In this document: positions 31,600 to 43,125 of the stretch, piece after piece
Position numbering within the stretch: position 1 is the stretch's first letter
Layout: every line of letters begins with the position of its first letter
Source: Ianthella basta
Lineage: Eukaryota; Porifera; Demospongiae; Verongiida; Ianthellidae
Direction of reading: 5' to 3'
Assembly (NCBI GenBank): GCA_964019415.1
Contig: OZ025871.1
Coordinates: forward strand, 11,170,936 to 11,234,935
Length of the DNA: 64,000 nt
The notes under the pieces: generated by a model
The model's input: the letters and a program-made list of their open reading frames with translations, nothing else
Databases searched by the model: none
Told to the model about the DNA's origin: nothing
Translations under genes and position numbers: made by a program

Positions 31600-32149
31600 C
31601 ATCATGCCACACAGGCACTAGGACACAATGTGGATCATCCATGTGTTGGTACCATGACAGTTTTATCAACAGACCAACACCTCCTGACCCATCGTACAGC
31701 TTTATGAGACAAGTTCAGCCTGTCGTGACTTAATCACTTGTAGTCATCAACATATGCAACTTCATCATCTTTGAGCCATGTTTCCACCATGCCCATTATG
31801 TCTGGCTGGTAACACTTGATAATCTTCGCTCTTATATCATTGTCATCGACACACCTTTCCAGTCCATTTGAGGGTCCTCTAGCCCATGCACCCAGCTACA
31901 TTCTAACAAAGCATAGATGCCTTGTCTGTGGGGACAGACTTGTCATTATCACTTGCATAAGACTTCACACTATACCCTCCCCCATTAAGAGAGCTACTGC
32001 CTTGCACTGCCTCCCTTTCCCTTTCTACCGACCCAGAGCATGCACCACAGCAGAGTCTAAAAAAGGGGACTGTTGTAATTAGATGTATATATTAAGTTGG
32101 TCAACCCTTCAGTGTATTAATTCTGAGTCAGCTTGCTACTGTGCTGATG
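31600..32149. other. unit-3-specific spacer, nothing recognised
   Basis: About 0.55 kb with no match to the corresponding flank of the other units (which carry agtataaactaat, hairpins or MITEs here). No convincing ORF. It looks like an insertion or a retained older spacer. Confidence 0.4.
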
Positions 32150-32760
32150 ATGCATATGGACTCTTAAACATGACGGATTTGGCACTGTTGAGGCCAGATG
32201 CAATCTTCATCAGTCGCAGTCGGTGCAGGGACTTGGAAACGCCGAGCTCAGTCAATATTTTGTACTCAGGCAAGCCATTGTATCTCCATCAATGTGCTCT
32301 TGTGCAAGGCATCCTTATATAAACTGAAAGGTTCATTGCTTTCAACAATTGGAGGATGTATACTCCTTCTGTAGTGTCTTCAAGTAGGCAATGTTTGGAT
32401 CACAGTCATTCACTTCTTGAAACTGACTTGTGGAGAGGGACACTTCCTCCTTGGTTTCTTGTAGGTCACTCACAGGGTGTGTCCCCGTAGTCATGGAGAC
32501 AATAGAGGGCACATGTTATGGTACAAGTGAGACCATGTTGTTACGTAATCCATAGATTCATAATTGGGTTCAGCTTTGAGGTCGCAATCATGCAAGCTTC
32601 TGTCTCTGATAACGTTAACTGCATTGGAGTTTTTAGCATGCAGTGATCTTGCAGAAGACTTTGGTAGTTTCCTTGCCGTAAGCCAGCCATGCAGTATAGT
32701 TGCATATATGTATAGATGTATATAGTTGCACAGATGTATATATAATATTATATAAATTTA
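32150..32760 (-). pseudogene. SAM-half relic (unit 3), with C-terminal end preserved
   Basis: Same relic as in units 1 and 2 but not truncated by the short repeat: the region 32165-32330 retains the C-terminal SAM helix (minus strand of ggcactgttgaggccagatg and cgcagtcggtgcagggactt, which correspond to the TGRT and SLHRLRL parts of live genes). Degraded elsewhere. It shows what the relic looked like before the repeat was next to it. Confidence 0.75.
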
Positions 32761-33183
32761 TATACGGATCTGTACATGTATGATTACAGATCTAGCTACA
32801 GTATATTATTAAGTACATCTACATGCTCTATATAACAGTCATGTCAATATCATAATTAGTATAGTCATCCATGCAAGTTTTCGGTTGCGCAGCTGCTTCC
32901 TGTACAACAGTATTATTAATATTATATATGTGAACATCAAAACCTTACTACAAATTGTATATATAGGCAACAACCCATTATAGTCTGGAAAGTAAATATA
33001 AGCTTGCATGTCTTAAAGCATAATGTGCATAATCTAAACTTGACAATGTTATAACCAAATTAATATCAATTTCAATTATTCACCTATACATAGCAAAATC
33101 CTTGGTTACTTAAAGGCACAACTTAACAATACAGCCTATATGTCACTGCGCCAGCTGTATAATTATTGGTTTGGATCTGTTTG

Positions 33184-34606
33184 CTACTGTTCTGTTGTTG
33201 GGTTGTTTAACATGAAGGATTTGGCTTCCTGGATCTGCTCCATTGTCTTCTGCTGCTTTGCCACTTTCCCCACAGGCCAGTCGGACGTTGCTGGATCTAC
33301 ATTACGCATTTCTTCAGCACGATCCACTGGGACAGTAAGGTACGAAAGATTAGAATCCATAGCCACCTTATCTGCAGGGCTACTTTGCTGCTTTTCTGGG
33401 TGTCGTATTACTCCATAGTATCCACTGTGAGCAAAGTCATAAATCTCATCCAGTGTCTTCTGCTGCTTTGGTACCATCGTCACTACAGTGAGGTTGAGGC
33501 TAACTGGCAGCTCTGCCATGCGTGAGAAGTTCGCAACGTCTTCAACAGTGGTACCTTCTGTAGCTTTCATCGTTCCTACCAACATGTCCTCTTTATGAAT
33601 CCTTTCAACAGTGATAATATTGGCGTACACGGTATCACAGTCAGAGATGGTCCTCATGGTGAAGGGTGGCTTGAGGTGATTGAGGGCCTTTTGTAAACTG
33701 ATCCTCACATCACTGGCTAGGACACTGAAGCGGCCTTTGCAATCTGGTGTAATATTTGCGATCTTGCCACTTTCACTCTTAGCATGCAGCACACCCTGCA
33801 CCTGTCGCTGGTCTTTCGCTTGTTTCCTCACTTCCTTGGGAAAGAGAAGTGTTCCAACTGGGACTAACCTCTCAGAGTGGGCTCGAAGTGTAAACTCTTC
33901 ACTGACTGCGATGACTGGCGGTAGTGAATTACACTGCAAGAGCTCTTCTGCTGTGATCTTGCCCAAACTCTGAGGACGACTATGCTCAAGCATAAAGACA
34001 GCTGTGGGAGCAAGTTCAAAGGCCTCTGTGTGTACTAGGACGACATAGGTGGACCCGTCTGCCTGGGCTCTACAGGTGGCCACTAGAGTGCTCTTCTTCT
34101 CCAAAACGACAAATATCTGTGCCAGACCGAAGCTGTAAGAATCGCATAAAGAGCTCTTCCCATCTCTCACCTTCACTAAGTAAGGCAGATCACGCGTCTT
34201 CTTTACTTTACTGAATTCCTTGAGAGACATAGGCTTACCGCTTGCCAAAAGCTCATAATCCGACATCGATGCCAATTTCAGCGTATGATCGTCTTGCGTC
34301 AGTGTCTGATTGCAATCTGCCTTCGTAGATGAATCTGCTGGCATTAGTGCTTCCTTAGTGGGTACTCCCGCCAGCCATGAACCAGCTGTTCCTCTGCCAT
34401 ATGCATCCCTTTCCCTGCGGTTAGCGCCGCTTGCCTCAGTAGAAGAAACGAGTCCGCCTCTCCGCACCGTTTCAGTGGCGTTGTCGGTTCTGCTGTCTGT
34501 GTGACGCTGGCGGTGGTAATACTGTCCTGCCTCTGGACCAGCGAGCTGCAGTTGATGGCTTAGGAAGGAGAAGAGGTCGAGTATCTGGTGCTCTGCGCTT
34601 GGACAT
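33184..34606 (-). pseudogene. SAM-less CABIT gene with a frameshifted N-terminus (unit 4)
   Basis: The homologous ATG is at 34606 (MSKRRAPDTRPLLLPKPS...) but a net loss of two bases near 34497 relative to its sisters puts the Pro-rich N-terminus out of frame and leads to an early stop. The CABIT frame is open from about 34467 and has its first ATG at 34344 (MPADSSTK), so an N-terminally short CABIT protein of about 386 residues remains possible. The CABIT domain is intact (LPYLVKVRDG, DCKGRFSVLASD). After EIYDFAHSGYYGV and NLSYLTVPVD the protein ends KQQKTMEQIQEAKSFMLNNP without a SAM domain, the same truncated form as units 5-7. Confidence 0.75.
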
Positions 34607-35059
34607 GATCTATAGGACTGGACGTTCCCTGATCATGAACTGTTTTACTTGCTTGCAATTTGTGATGAGGTTGTAATATAACTATATGTACGATAATGCT
34701 AACAACGCTTGTTTGGGAGCTAGGGGGGGCCCGCCGCGGAATGCCCGCAACAAATTGCATACATGCGTGCGTGCATGAACATACCGTTCTGCATGGCAAC
34801 AGAGTATAAATTAATACGACGTACTTTCATCATGTTACATTACTGATAGTGTATCAAGGTACTATTATATTATATGTTTTGTTAAAGAAAAAGTAACTAA
34901 AGTCACAGTTATTTTCTGCATGCATGCACACACAATGCCATATGTAAAGGTATAAATGCTTGAAATATGTGATACAGGACAGCAATGTTGGCCAGTGTCT
35001 CACACAGATAATTTAACATAATTATGTTACTTTGTTCACTGCACATCATCTAATGGGTA

Positions 35060-35321
35060 CTAGAAATAATAAAAATTTTCTACAAAAATTGTAAGGATGT
35101 AGGGATGGCATAAAAAGGACAGAAACAAGTAAAGGCTGTTACACAGTGGAGCATTAACCATGATCCCTACATGCAAGAATGCTGCACCTTATAGTCCTAC
35201 ATCCTTGAATGTAGGGACGATGGTTAATGCTCCACTGTGTAACAGCCTTTACTTGTTTCTGTCCTTTTTATGCCATCCCTACATCCTTACAATTTTTGTA
35301 GAAAATTTTTATTATTTCTAG
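35060..35321. repeat. hairpin element, about 112-bp arms
   Basis: Bases 35060-35175 (ctagaaataataaaaatttt onward) are the reverse complement of about 35210-35321, with a loop of about 34 bases that itself contains a smaller pairing (cctacatgcaa/...). MITE-like; found only in unit 4. Confidence 0.85.
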
Positions 35322-35449
35322 TTTCTGTACTTTTTATAGTGGGCAGCTAAGCTTAAGCAACACACAGTCACTTTATCTCAACCATAGGGCATTAGTGAAG
35401 GCATTATACCTCATTTCTGTAATCCTAGAACTCAAGGTGTGGGCTAGCA

Positions 35450-35960
35450 CCTAGGTTCCGCGTTAACCCAGCGAGGAACGGCGACCGGAAGCCAACCGTG
35501 GCTGGGAAATGCACGCACGAGGGCGAAAGTCCTTCAAACGGCGCGCAAGCTAACTGCTGCAGCTGCTAATAAATGGCACCAGTCACTCCGGTTTCATCCG
35601 GTTTAATTACGTAATTTGAAAATGGCGTCCGTCCCGCTTGGCCAAGCAACACGGCAGGAGTCGTGGCAAGCGCCGTCTTCCGCACTAACTCGCGCCGCCT
35701 TCTAACCTACAAAGGAATGCAGCCAGCCAAAAATGGTGCAATATGGTGGGTGAAGTATTCTCCTGGTTCCTCTGGTTCGTGCGCTACGGCTGTCAAAGAA
35801 GAAGAAGAAGAAGAAGAAGAAGACGAAACGTGGGAAATGTCGAGGGCGCTATCTGCGTGTAGGCGCACCTTCGCTGTGAAGTAAGGTTAGTTATGTGCAC
35901 TGTTTAGTCCCCGCTTCGTCATGGTAAGCTTCGTTTGCCGGTTTTCGGTCCTGTTCAGGA
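35450..35960 (+). other. CpG-rich block in unit 4, possible promoter or first exon
   Basis: About 0.5 kb much richer in CpG than its surroundings (ggcgaccggaagcc, aaaatggcgtccgtcccgct, ctcgcgccgcc), with a (GAA)n run at 35799-35822. Two short + strand frames start here: 35622 (27 codons, aaaATGG context) and 35663 (73 codons with poly-Glu). A possible donor, gtgaagtaagg, is at about 35875. None of the other units has this block. I cannot tell a real promoter from an inserted GC-rich repeat. Confidence 0.35.
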
Positions 35961-36121
35961 GTAGCGCGACTTTTCGTTTGTATTACAGCATACAAACAAC
36001 CACTGCCATCCCTACATAGACAGCACTACCGTGCTGTCTGATACCTCCTCTTTGTCATGCGACTTGGCTAAACAATCACCTACTGCAATGTTTTTAAATA
36101 ACTATTTTCTGTAACATATTA

Positions 36122-36300
36122 GTGCAGTAGAACCTGTCTATGACAGCCACTTGTGGGCTAGTTCTAAATGACCTTTATCGAGAGGTGGCTGTTCTACAGA
36201 GGTATACTGCAATGCTTTAGTGCTATTTGAGGCCAGGGAGGCTGGCTGCTTTAGAGAGGTGGCTGCCTAATGCATACAGTGACCGTCTTAGACAGGCTCC
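36122..36300. repeat. best-preserved copy of the short interspersed repeat (MITE-like)
   Basis: Begins agaacctgtctatgacagcc and ends gtgaccgtcttagacaggct, an imperfect terminal inverted repeat of about 20 bp around a 140-bp body (ggtggctgttctacagaggt, ggctgctttagagaggtggc). Other copies are listed under 9650-9835. Confidence 0.7.
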
Positions 36301-36699
36301 ATGCACAGTATCCGAACTTGGGTCTGTTGCATGTAGTGGAGTGCATATGTTGTATGTGTACATATGTATGAGTGCCACACAGTAAAGTCGGACAAGATGA
36401 CCAAGAATAGCAGTGCATGTTTATAGGCACGTGTAATATTATGAGTAAATATGTCCTTCAAAGTTCTATATACTATTATGTGTGATCTGTTTATTTACAG
36501 CAAATCGTAGTAATTATATATAGCCAATCTGTGCCCTAGTGCCAATGGGCATGGTGCACTTTAATAATAATGATTGATTAAAACTGTTGTAATTAGATGT
36601 ATATGTTACGCGCATACCTCCAACCTGTTTGTTATAATTATATAAGTTGATCAATTCTTCAGTGTATTAATTCTGAGTCAGCTTGCTACTGTGCTGATG
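36301..36699. other. spacer, nothing recognised apart from a small repeat
   Basis: About 0.4 kb of AT-rich DNA. The only shared word is tatatgttacgcgcatacct at about 36600, which recurs at about 60918 and 63904. Confidence 0.4.
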
Positions 36700-37350
36700 A
36701 TGCATATGGACTCTTAATCATAACGGATTTGGCACTGCATGGTGAGGCCAGATGCAATCTTCATCAGTCGCAGTCTGTGCAGGGACTTGGAAACACCAAA
36801 CTCAGTCAACATTTCGTACTCAGGCAAGCCATTGTATCTCCATCAATGTGCTCTTGTGCAAGGCATCCTTGTATAAACTGAAAGATTCATTGCTTTCAAC
36901 AATTGGAGGATGTATACTCCTTCTGTAGTGTCTTCAAGTAGGCAATGTTTGCATCACAGTCATTCACTTCTTGGCTTGTAGAGAGGGGCACTTCCTCCTT
37001 GGTTTCTTGTAGGTCACTCACAGGGTGTGTCCCCGTAGTCATGGAGACAATAGAGGGCACATGTTATGGTACAAGTGAGACCATGTTGTTACATAATCCA
37101 TAGATTCATAGTTAGGTTCAGCTTTGAGGTCGCAATATTAATCATGCAAGCTTCTGTCTCTGATAACGTTAACTGCATTGGAGTTTTTAGCATGCAGTGA
37201 TCTTGCAGAAGACTTTGGTAGTTTCCTTGCTGTAATCCAGCCATGCAGTATAGTTGCATATATGTATAGATGTATATAGTTGCACAGATGTATATATAAT
37301 ATTATATATATTATACGTATAGGATGCTGTTCTTCAGCATAATATATTCC
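36700..37350 (-). pseudogene. SAM-half relic (unit 4)
   Basis: Same relic as at 32150-32760, including the C-terminal SAM part (cgcagtctgtgcagggactt at about 36770). It can be followed on the 5' side to gatgctgttcttcagca at about 37325-37341, which corresponds to the AEEQ part of the linker. No CABIT half. Confidence 0.75.
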
Positions 37351-37804
37351 CATACATTTGCTGACCATGGAGCCTATATATACACGGGCCTGTACTTGTA
37401 TAATTACAGATCTAGCTACAGTATATTATTAAGTACATCTACATGCTCTATATAACAGTCATGTCAATATCATAATTAGTATAGTCATCCATGCAAGTTT
37501 TCGGTTGCGCAGCTGCTTCCTGTATAACAGTATTATTAATATTATATATGTGAACATCAAAACCTTACTACAAATTTGTATATATAGGAAACGACCCATT
37601 ATAGTCTGGAAAGTAAATATAAGCTTGCATGTCTTAAAGCATAATATACATAATCTAAACTTGACAATGTTATAACCAAATTAATATCAATTTCAATTAC
37701 TCACCTATACATAGCAAAATCCTTAGTTACTTAAAGGCACAACTTAACAATTCAGCCTATATGTCACTACGCCAGCTGTATAATTATTGGTTTGGATCTG
37801 TTTG

Positions 37805-39229
37805 CTACTGTTCTGTTGTTGGGTTATTTAACATGAAGGATTTGGCTTCCTGGATCCGCTCCATTGTCTTCTGCAGCTTTGCCACTATCCCCACAGGCCA
37901 GTCGGACGTTGCTGGATCTACACTATGCATTTCTTCAGCATGATCCACTGGGACAGCAAGGTACGATAGATTGGAATCCATAGCCACCATATCTGCAGGG
38001 CTACTTCGCTGCTTTTCTGGGTGCCGTATTACTCCATAATATTCAGTATGAGCAAAATCATAAATCTTATCTGGTGTCTTCTGCTGCCTTGGCACCATCG
38101 TCACTACAGTGAGGTTGAGGCTAACCGGCAGCTCTGCCATGCGTGAGAAGTTCGCAACATCTTCAACAGTGGTACCTTCTGTAGCTTTCATCATTCCTAC
38201 CAACATGTCCTCTTTATGAATCCTTTCAACAGTGATAATATTGGCGTACAAGGTATCGCGGTCAGAGATGGTCCTCATGGTGAAGGGTGGCTTGAGGTGA
38301 TTGAGGGCCTTTTGTAAACTGATCCTCACATCTCTGGCTAGGACACTGAAGCGGCCTTTGCAATCTGGTGTAATATTCACGATCTCACCACTTTCACTCT
38401 TAGCATGCAGCACACCCTGCACCTGTCGCTGGTCTTTTGCTTGTTTCCTCACTTCCTTGGGAAAGAGAAGTGTTCCAACTGGGACTAACCTCTCAGAGTG
38501 GGCTCGAAGTGTAAACTCTTCACTGACTGCGATGACTGGCGGTAGTGACTTACACTTCAAGAGCTCTTCTGCTGTGATCTTGCCCAAACTCTGAGGACGA
38601 CTATGCTCAAGCATAAAGACAGCTGTGGGAGCAAGTTCAAAGGCCTCTGTGTGTACTGGGACGACATAGGTGGACCCGTCTACCTGGGCTCTACAGGTGG
38701 CCACTAGAGTGCTCTTCTTCTCCAAAACGACAAACATCTGTGCCAGACCGAAGCTGTAAGAATCGCATAAAGAGCTCTTCCCATCTCTCACCTTCACTAA
38801 GCAAGGCAGATCACGCGCCTTCTTTACTTTACTGAATTCCTTGAGAGACATAGGCTTACCGCTTGCCAAAAGCTCATAATCCGACATCGATGCCAATTTC
38901 AGCGCGTGGTGATTTTGCGTCAGTGTCTGATTGTTATCCCCCTTCGTAGATGAGTCTGCTGGCATTATTGCTGCCTTAGTGGGTACTCCCGCCAGCCATG
39001 AACCAGCTGTTCCTCTGTCATATGCATCCCTTTCCTTGCGGTTAGCGGCGCTTGTCTCAGTAGAGGAAACGAGTCCGCCTCTCCGCACCGTTTCAGTAGC
39101 GTTGTCGGTTCTGCTGTCTCTGTGCGGCGCTGGCGGCGGTAGTACTGTCCTGCCTCTGGACCAGCGAGCTGCAGTTGATGGCTTAGGAAGGAGAAGAGGT
39201 CGAGTATCTGGTGCTCTGTGCCTGTACAT
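37805..39229 (-). CDS. SAM-less CABIT protein (474 aa, unit 5)
   Basis: ATG 39229 (MYRHRAPDTRPLLLPKPS). Pro/Arg-rich N-terminus, full CABIT domain at about 125-380 (LPCLVKVRDG, PVHTEAFELAP, KCKSLPPVIAVSEEF, DCKGRFSVLARD), tyrosine motifs KIYDFAHTEYYGV and NLSYLAVPVD. It then ends DWPVGIVAKLQKTMERIQEAKSFMLNNP. The last residues (AKSFMLNNP) are those that normally follow the SAM domain, so an internal deletion removed the linker end and the SAM domain and rejoined in frame. Such a protein could still use its CABIT and tyrosine sites but could not oligomerise through SAM, so a dominant-negative or modulating role is conceivable. Nearly identical to unit 6 apart from a few residues near the C-terminus. 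Confidence 0.85.
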   Translation of the reverse strand: MYRHRAPDTRPLLLPKPSTAARWSRGRTVLPPPAPHRDSRTDNATETVRRGGLVSSTETSAANRKERDAYDRGTAGSWLAGVPTKAAIMPADSSTKGDNNQTLTQNHHALKLASMSDYELLASGKPMSLKEFSKVKKARDLPCLVKVRDGKSSLCDSYSFGLAQMFVVLEKKSTLVATCRAQVDGSTYVVPVHTEAFELAPTAVFMLEHSRPQSLGKITAEELLKCKSLPPVIAVSEEFTLRAHSERLVPVGTLLFPKEVRKQAKDQRQVQGVLHAKSESGEIVNITPDCKGRFSVLARDVRISLQKALNHLKPPFTMRTISDRDTLYANIITVERIHKEDMLVGMMKATEGTTVEDVANFSRMAELPVSLNLTVVTMVPRQQKTPDKIYDFAHTEYYGVIRHPEKQRSSPADMVAMDSNLSYLAVPVDHAEEMHSVDPATSDWPVGIVAKLQKTMERIQEAKSFMLNNPTTEQ

Positions 39230-39794
39230 GATCTAGAAAACTGGACGTTCCTGATCATGAACTGTTGCTTTGATTGCTTCAGTGCAATTTGTGATGAGGT
39301 TGTAATATGATAGCTATACGCTTGTGTATGATAGAGCGCGTGTGTGAGAGGGAGGGGCCCGACGCCGAAGGGAAGGCAGTGTGCCCGCAACTAATTGAAA
39401 AATAATTATACTGCCCACAGTTGATCACGTGGCTCAGAGGGTAACAGACGATTTACGTGCATGCATTTGTGCATGCGCATACCGTTCTGCATGGCAACAG
39501 AGTATAAACTAATGCGACATATTTTCATCATGTTACAGTACTGGTAGTGTATCAAGGTACTATTATATTACATATTTTGTTAAAGAAAAAGTAACTAAAG
39601 TCAGTTATTTTCTGCATGCATGCACACACAATGCCATATGTAAAGGTATAAATGCTTGAAATATGTGATACAGGACAGTGATGTTGGCCAGTGTCTCACA
39701 CAGATAATTTGACATAATTATATTACTTTGTTCACTGCACATTGTCTAAGGATTATACCTCCTCTCTATCATGCAACCTGGCAAAACAACCACC

Positions 39795-40118
39795 TACAGT
39801 GGAACCCCGCCTTGCCGACACTCCTGAAAAGCGGACACCTTGATTATGCAGACACTTTCTAAAGTCCCAACGATTGGCCCTATTCTACCTGTATAAATGT
39901 CCCCTTGAAATGCGGTCATCCCGTTATTCTGTATTGCAATGTTTTAAAATTACAATTTTCTGTAACACAGTAGTGCAGTGGAACCTACATGTCTAAGGCA
40001 GCCACTTGTGGGCTAGTTCTAACTGATCGTTATTGAGAGGTGGCTGTTCTACAGAGGTATACTGCGCAATGCTTTAGTGCTACTTGAGGCCAGGGAGGCT
40101 GGCTGTTTTAGAGAGGTG
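39795..40118. repeat. two adjacent short repeats in unit 5/6 spacer
   Basis: First cagtggaaccccgccttgcc to attctgtattgcaatg (39795-39943), a second short-repeat family reminiscent of the first (same cagtggaacc start). Then 39974-40118 is the acctacatgtctaaggcag family. Both recur 3331 bases later at 43126-43449. Confidence 0.6.
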
Positions 40119-40119
40119 G

Positions 40120-40680
40120 CCAATACCAAGCTCAGTCAACATTTCGTACTCAGGCAAGCCATTGTATCTCCATCAATGTGCTCTTGTGCAAGGCATCCTT
40201 GTATAAACTGAAAGATTCATTGCTTTCAACAATTGGAGGATGTATACTCCTTCTGTAGTGTCTTCAAGTAGGCAATGTTTGCATCACAATCATTCACTTC
40301 TTGAAACTGACTTGTGGAGAGGGACACTTTCTCCTTGGTTTCTTGTAGGTCACTCACAGGGTGTGTCCCCGTAGTCATGGAGGCAATAGAGGGCACATGT
40401 TCTGGTACAAGTCAGACCATGTTGTTACGTAATCCATAGATTCATAATTGGGTTCAGCTTTGAGGTCGCAATATTAATCATGCAAGCTTCTGTCTCTGAC
40501 AACGCTAACTGCATTGGAGCTTTAAGCATGCAGTGATCTTGCAGAAGACTTTGGTAGTTTCCTTGCTGTAATCCAGCCATGCAGTATAGTTGCATATATG
40601 TATAGATGTATATAGTTGCACAGATGTATATATAATATTATATATATTATACGTATAGGATGCTGTTCTTCAGCATAATA
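40120..40680 (-). pseudogene. SAM-half relic (unit 5/6 spacer)
   Basis: Same relic, truncated at its C-terminal side by the short repeat as in units 1 and 2. Recognisable by catttcgtactcaggcaagc, tcctccttggtttcttg-like words and the KLPKSSARSLHA frame. Recurs at 43451-44011. Confidence 0.75.
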
Positions 40681-41135
40681 TATTCCCATACATTTGCTGA
40701 CCATGGAGCCTATATATACACGGGCCTGTACTTGTATAATTACAGATCTAGCTACAGTATATTATTAAGTACATCTACATGCTCTATATAACAGTCATGT
40801 CAATATCATAATTAGTATAGTCATCCATGCAAGTTTTCGGTTGCGCAGCTGCTTCCTGTATAACAGTATTATTAATATTATATATGTGAACATCAAAACC
40901 TTACTACAAATTTGTATATATAGGAAACGACCAATTATAGTCTGGAAAGTAAATATAAGCTTGCATGTCTTAAAGCATAATATACATAATCTAAACGTGA
41001 CAATGTTATAACCAAATTAATATCAATTTCAATTATTCACCTATACATAGCAAAATCCTTGGTTACTTAAAGGCACAACTTAACAGCCTATATGTCACTG
41101 CGCCAGCTGTATAATTATTGGTTTGGATCTGTTTG

Positions 41136-42560
41136 CTACTGCTCTGTTGTTGGGTTATTTAACATGAAGGATTTGGCTTCCTGGATCCGCTCCATTGTCT
41201 TCTGCTGCTTTGCCACTTTCCCCACAGGCCAGTCGGACGTTGCTGGATCTACACTATGCATTTCTTCAGCACGATCCACTGGGACAGCAAGGTACGAAAG
41301 ATTAGAATCCATAGCCTCCTTTTCTGCAGGGCTACTTCGCTGCTTTTCTGGGTGCCGTATTACTCCATAATATTCAGTATGAGCAAAATCATAAATCTTA
41401 TCTGGTGTCTTCTGCTGCCTTGGCACCATCGTCACTACAGTGAGGTTGAGGCTAACCGGCAGCTCTGCCATGCGTGAGAAGTTCGCAACATCTTCAACAG
41501 TGGTACCTTCTGTAGCTTTCATCATTCCTACCAACATGTCCTCTTTATGAATCCTTTCAACAGTGATAATATTGGCGTACAAGGTATCGCGGTCAGAGAT
41601 GGTCCTCATGGTGAAGGGTGGCTTGAGGTGATTGAGGGCCTTTTGTAAACTGATCCTCACATCTCTGGCTAGGACACTGAAGCGGCCTTTGCAATCTGGT
41701 GTAATATTCACGATCTCACCACTTTCACTCTTAGCATGCAGCACACCCTGCACCTGTCGCTGGTCTTTTGCTTGTTTCCTCACTTCCTTGGGAAAGAGAA
41801 GTGTTCCAACTGGGACTAACCTCTCAGAGTGGGCTCGAAGTGTAAACTCTTCACTGACTGCGATGACTGGCGGTAGTGACTTACACTTCAAGAGCTCTTC
41901 TGCTGTGATCTTGCCCAAACTCTGAGGACGACTATGCTCAAGCATAAAGACAGCTGTGGGAGCAAGTTCAAAGGCCTCTGTGTGTACTGGGACGACATAG
42001 GTGGACCCGTCTACCTGGGCTCTACAGGTGGCCACTAGAGTGCTCTTCTTCTCCAAAACGACAAACATCTGTGCCAGACCGAAGCTGTAAGAATCGCATA
42101 AAGAGCTCTTCCCATCTCTCACCTTCACTAAGCAAGGCAGATCACGCGCCTTCTTTACTTTACTGAATTCCTTGAGAGACATAGGCTTACCGCTTGCCAA
42201 AAGCTCATAATCCGACATCGATGCCAATTTCAGCGCGTGGTGATTTTGCGTCAGTGTCTGATTGTTATCCCCCTTCGTAGATGAGTCTGCTGGCATTATT
42301 GCTGCCTTAGTGGGTACTCCCGCCAGCCATGAACCAGCTGTTCCTCTGTCATATGCATCCCTTTCCTTGCGGTTAGCGGCGCTTGTCTCAGTAGAGGAAA
42401 CGAGTCCGCCTCTCCGCACCGTTTCAGTAGCGTTGTCGGTTCTGCTGTCTCTGTGCGGCGCTGGCGGCGGTAGTACTGTCCTGCCTCTGGACCAGCGAGC
42501 TGCAGTTGATGGCTTAGGAAGGAGAAGAGGTCGAGTATCTGGTGCTCTGTGCCTGTACAT
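41136..42560 (-). CDS. SAM-less CABIT protein (474 aa, unit 6), crossover chimera
   Basis: ATG 42560. From the N-terminus to HPEKQRSSPA the protein is identical to unit 5. From there on (AEKEAMDSNLSYLAVPVD, WPVGKVAKQQKTMERI) it is identical to unit 7 and differs from unit 5. The gene is thus a junction product: its 5' part, 5' flank and upstream spacer are unit-5 type, and its last 40-odd codons are unit-7 type. The switch lies in the tract tctgcagggctacttcgctg at 41323-41355, which all three genes share. Domain content is as in unit 5, with no SAM domain. Confidence 0.85.
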   Translation of the reverse strand: MYRHRAPDTRPLLLPKPSTAARWSRGRTVLPPPAPHRDSRTDNATETVRRGGLVSSTETSAANRKERDAYDRGTAGSWLAGVPTKAAIMPADSSTKGDNNQTLTQNHHALKLASMSDYELLASGKPMSLKEFSKVKKARDLPCLVKVRDGKSSLCDSYSFGLAQMFVVLEKKSTLVATCRAQVDGSTYVVPVHTEAFELAPTAVFMLEHSRPQSLGKITAEELLKCKSLPPVIAVSEEFTLRAHSERLVPVGTLLFPKEVRKQAKDQRQVQGVLHAKSESGEIVNITPDCKGRFSVLARDVRISLQKALNHLKPPFTMRTISDRDTLYANIITVERIHKEDMLVGMMKATEGTTVEDVANFSRMAELPVSLNLTVVTMVPRQQKTPDKIYDFAHTEYYGVIRHPEKQRSSPAEKEAMDSNLSYLAVPVDRAEEMHSVDPATSDWPVGKVAKQQKTMERIQEAKSFMLNNPTTEQ

Positions 42561-43125
42561 GATCTAGAAAACTGGACGTTCCTGATCATGAACTGTTGCT
42601 TTGATTGCTTCAGTGCAATTTGTGATGAGGTTGTAATATGATAGCTATACGCTTGTGTATGATAGAGCGCGTGTGTGAGAGGGAGGGGCCCGACGCCGAA
42701 GGGAAGGCAGTGTGCCCGCAACTAATTGAAAAATAATTATACTGCCCACAGTTGATCACGTGGCTCAGAGGGTAACAGACGATTTACGTGCATGCATTTG
42801 TGCATGCGCATACCGTTCTGCATGGCAACAGAGTATAAACTAATGCGACATATTTTCATCATGTTACAGTACTGGTAGTGTATCAAGGTACTATTATATT
42901 ACATATTTTGTTAAAGAAAAAGTAACTAAAGTCAGTTATTTTCTGCATGCATGCACACACAATGCCATATGTAAAGGTATAAATGCTTGAAATATGTGAT
43001 ACAGGACAGTGATGTTGGCCAGTGTCTCACACAGATAATTTGACATAATTATATTACTTTGTTCACTGCACATTGTCTAAGGATTATACCTCCTCTCTAT
43101 CATGCAACCTGGCAAAACAACCACC

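Larger units (their letters stand above)
37992..41322. repeat. 3331-bp tandem unit, first copy
   Basis: Every point I compared in this stretch recurs exactly 3331 bases later (for example gene start 39229/42560, relic, short repeats, 3' flank). The unit runs from inside the C-terminal coding part of the unit-5 gene to the same point in unit 6. I saw no mismatch between 37992-41322 and 41323-44653, but only by sampling and by comparing translated frames, not base by base. Confidence 0.85.

Noticed and set aside
35663-35884. A 73-codon frame with poly-Glu
   Set aside because: The Glu run is a translated (GAA)n repeat and the rest has no recognisable domain. The region is reported only as a CpG-rich block.
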